A stretch of 64,000 nt of DNA, from the NCBI RefSeq assembly GCF_018304765.1, contig NZ_CP072642.1, forward strand, positions 2,261,819 through 2,325,818, given 5' to 3'. Below the pieces are notes generated by a model, which did no database searches, had not been told where the DNA came from, and saw only the letters and a list, made by a program, of their open reading frames with translations. The stretch is from Chloracidobacterium sp. N (lineage in GTDB: Bacteria; Acidobacteriota; Blastocatellia; Chloracidobacteriales; Chloracidobacteriaceae). Made by a program: the position numbers and the translations under genes. Positions within the stretch are counted from its first letter, which is position 1. The number at the start of each line of letters is the position of its first letter. Below are positions 63,936 to 64,000 of the stretch, one piece after another.

Positions 63936-64000
63936 ATGTCGCAGACGTGGCTTTTTGCTCCCCCAACCCATGCCAACCACGTCACAGGAACCCATCACCC
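63936..64000 (+). CDS. Partial gene at the right edge (start only)
   Basis: An ATG at 63936 follows GGAGGTG with about 8 nt, and the frame MSQTWLFAPPTHANHVTGTH is open to the end of the window (21 codons). Another ATG at 63969 in a different frame (MPTTSQEPIT) is also possible. The gene is divergent from the MocR-type regulator, the usual arrangement for the gene such regulators control. No product can be named. Confidence 0.4.
   Translation, partial: MSQTWLFAPPTHANHVTGTHH

Overview
The window is chromosomal DNA from a GC-rich (about 60%) Gram-negative bacterium. Lipoprotein and Sec signals, a cell-wall gene set, a PilT-type motor ATPase, an ECF sigma/anti-sigma pair and many Fe-S proteins fit a didermic aerobe or microaerophile. 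The gene styles and order remind me of Acidobacteriota, especially Chloracidobacterium from hot-spring mats. That assignment is inference from memory and no database was searched. The region is densely coding: about 56 protein genes, one tRNA, and no rRNA, insertion sequence, prophage or CRISPR array.

Layout. 1-0.8 kb is a decayed accessory patch: a helicase-like remnant, an MNT nucleotidyltransferase gene and a frameshifted HEPN gene, next to tRNA-Val. 0.9-13 kb is core metabolism: homoserine dehydrogenase, Nfu, ThiE, acyl-CoA dehydrogenase, an anion transporter, a fused 2-oxoacid dehydrogenase E1, HisA, then a SufR-like regulator with Mrp and a 73-residue orphan. 13-23 kb holds a glycerophosphodiesterase, HtrA, LarC, pyrophosphatase, two lipoproteins, a thioredoxin-like protein, riboflavin synthase and an M16 peptidase. 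23-36.8 kb holds an intact MNT-HEPN pair, an MsbA-like ABC exporter, MurJ, a large heptamer-repeat block, formate-THF ligase, a frameshifted unknown gene, ArgS, a secreted cyclophilin, an alkyltransferase-like protein, threonine aldolase and an atypical EF-G. 37-46 kb holds a secreted metalloprotease, a class III ribonucleotide reductase, an anti-sigma/ECF sigma operon, a tiny secreted arginine/lysine-rich peptide, leucyl aminopeptidase and an RNA m5U methyltransferase. 46-49.4 kb is a short division cluster (rsmH-ftsL-ftsI). 49.4-64 kb holds DoxX, an SMP-30-like protein, Dxr, FabD, a PilT-family ATPase overlapping a chromate transporter, a giant beta-propeller/SpoIIE phosphatase, MgtE, IlvE, a MocR-type regulator and the start of a further gene.

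How genes work together. IlvE, the fused E1 and the acyl-CoA dehydrogenase could together degrade branched-chain amino acids. Nfu, SufR-like and Mrp point to Fe-S cluster assembly and its control. RsmH-FtsL-FtsI, MurJ and MsbA-like serve envelope growth. HtrA, the M16 peptidase, the HELTH protease and the secreted cyclophilin serve envelope protein quality.

The least explained items are the basic secreted peptide beside the ECF locus (42.5 kb), the 73-residue orphan behind mrp (12.7 kb), the inverted heptamer-repeat block (27.4 kb), and the two genes each broken by an apparent single-base loss (0.1 kb and 29.5 kb).
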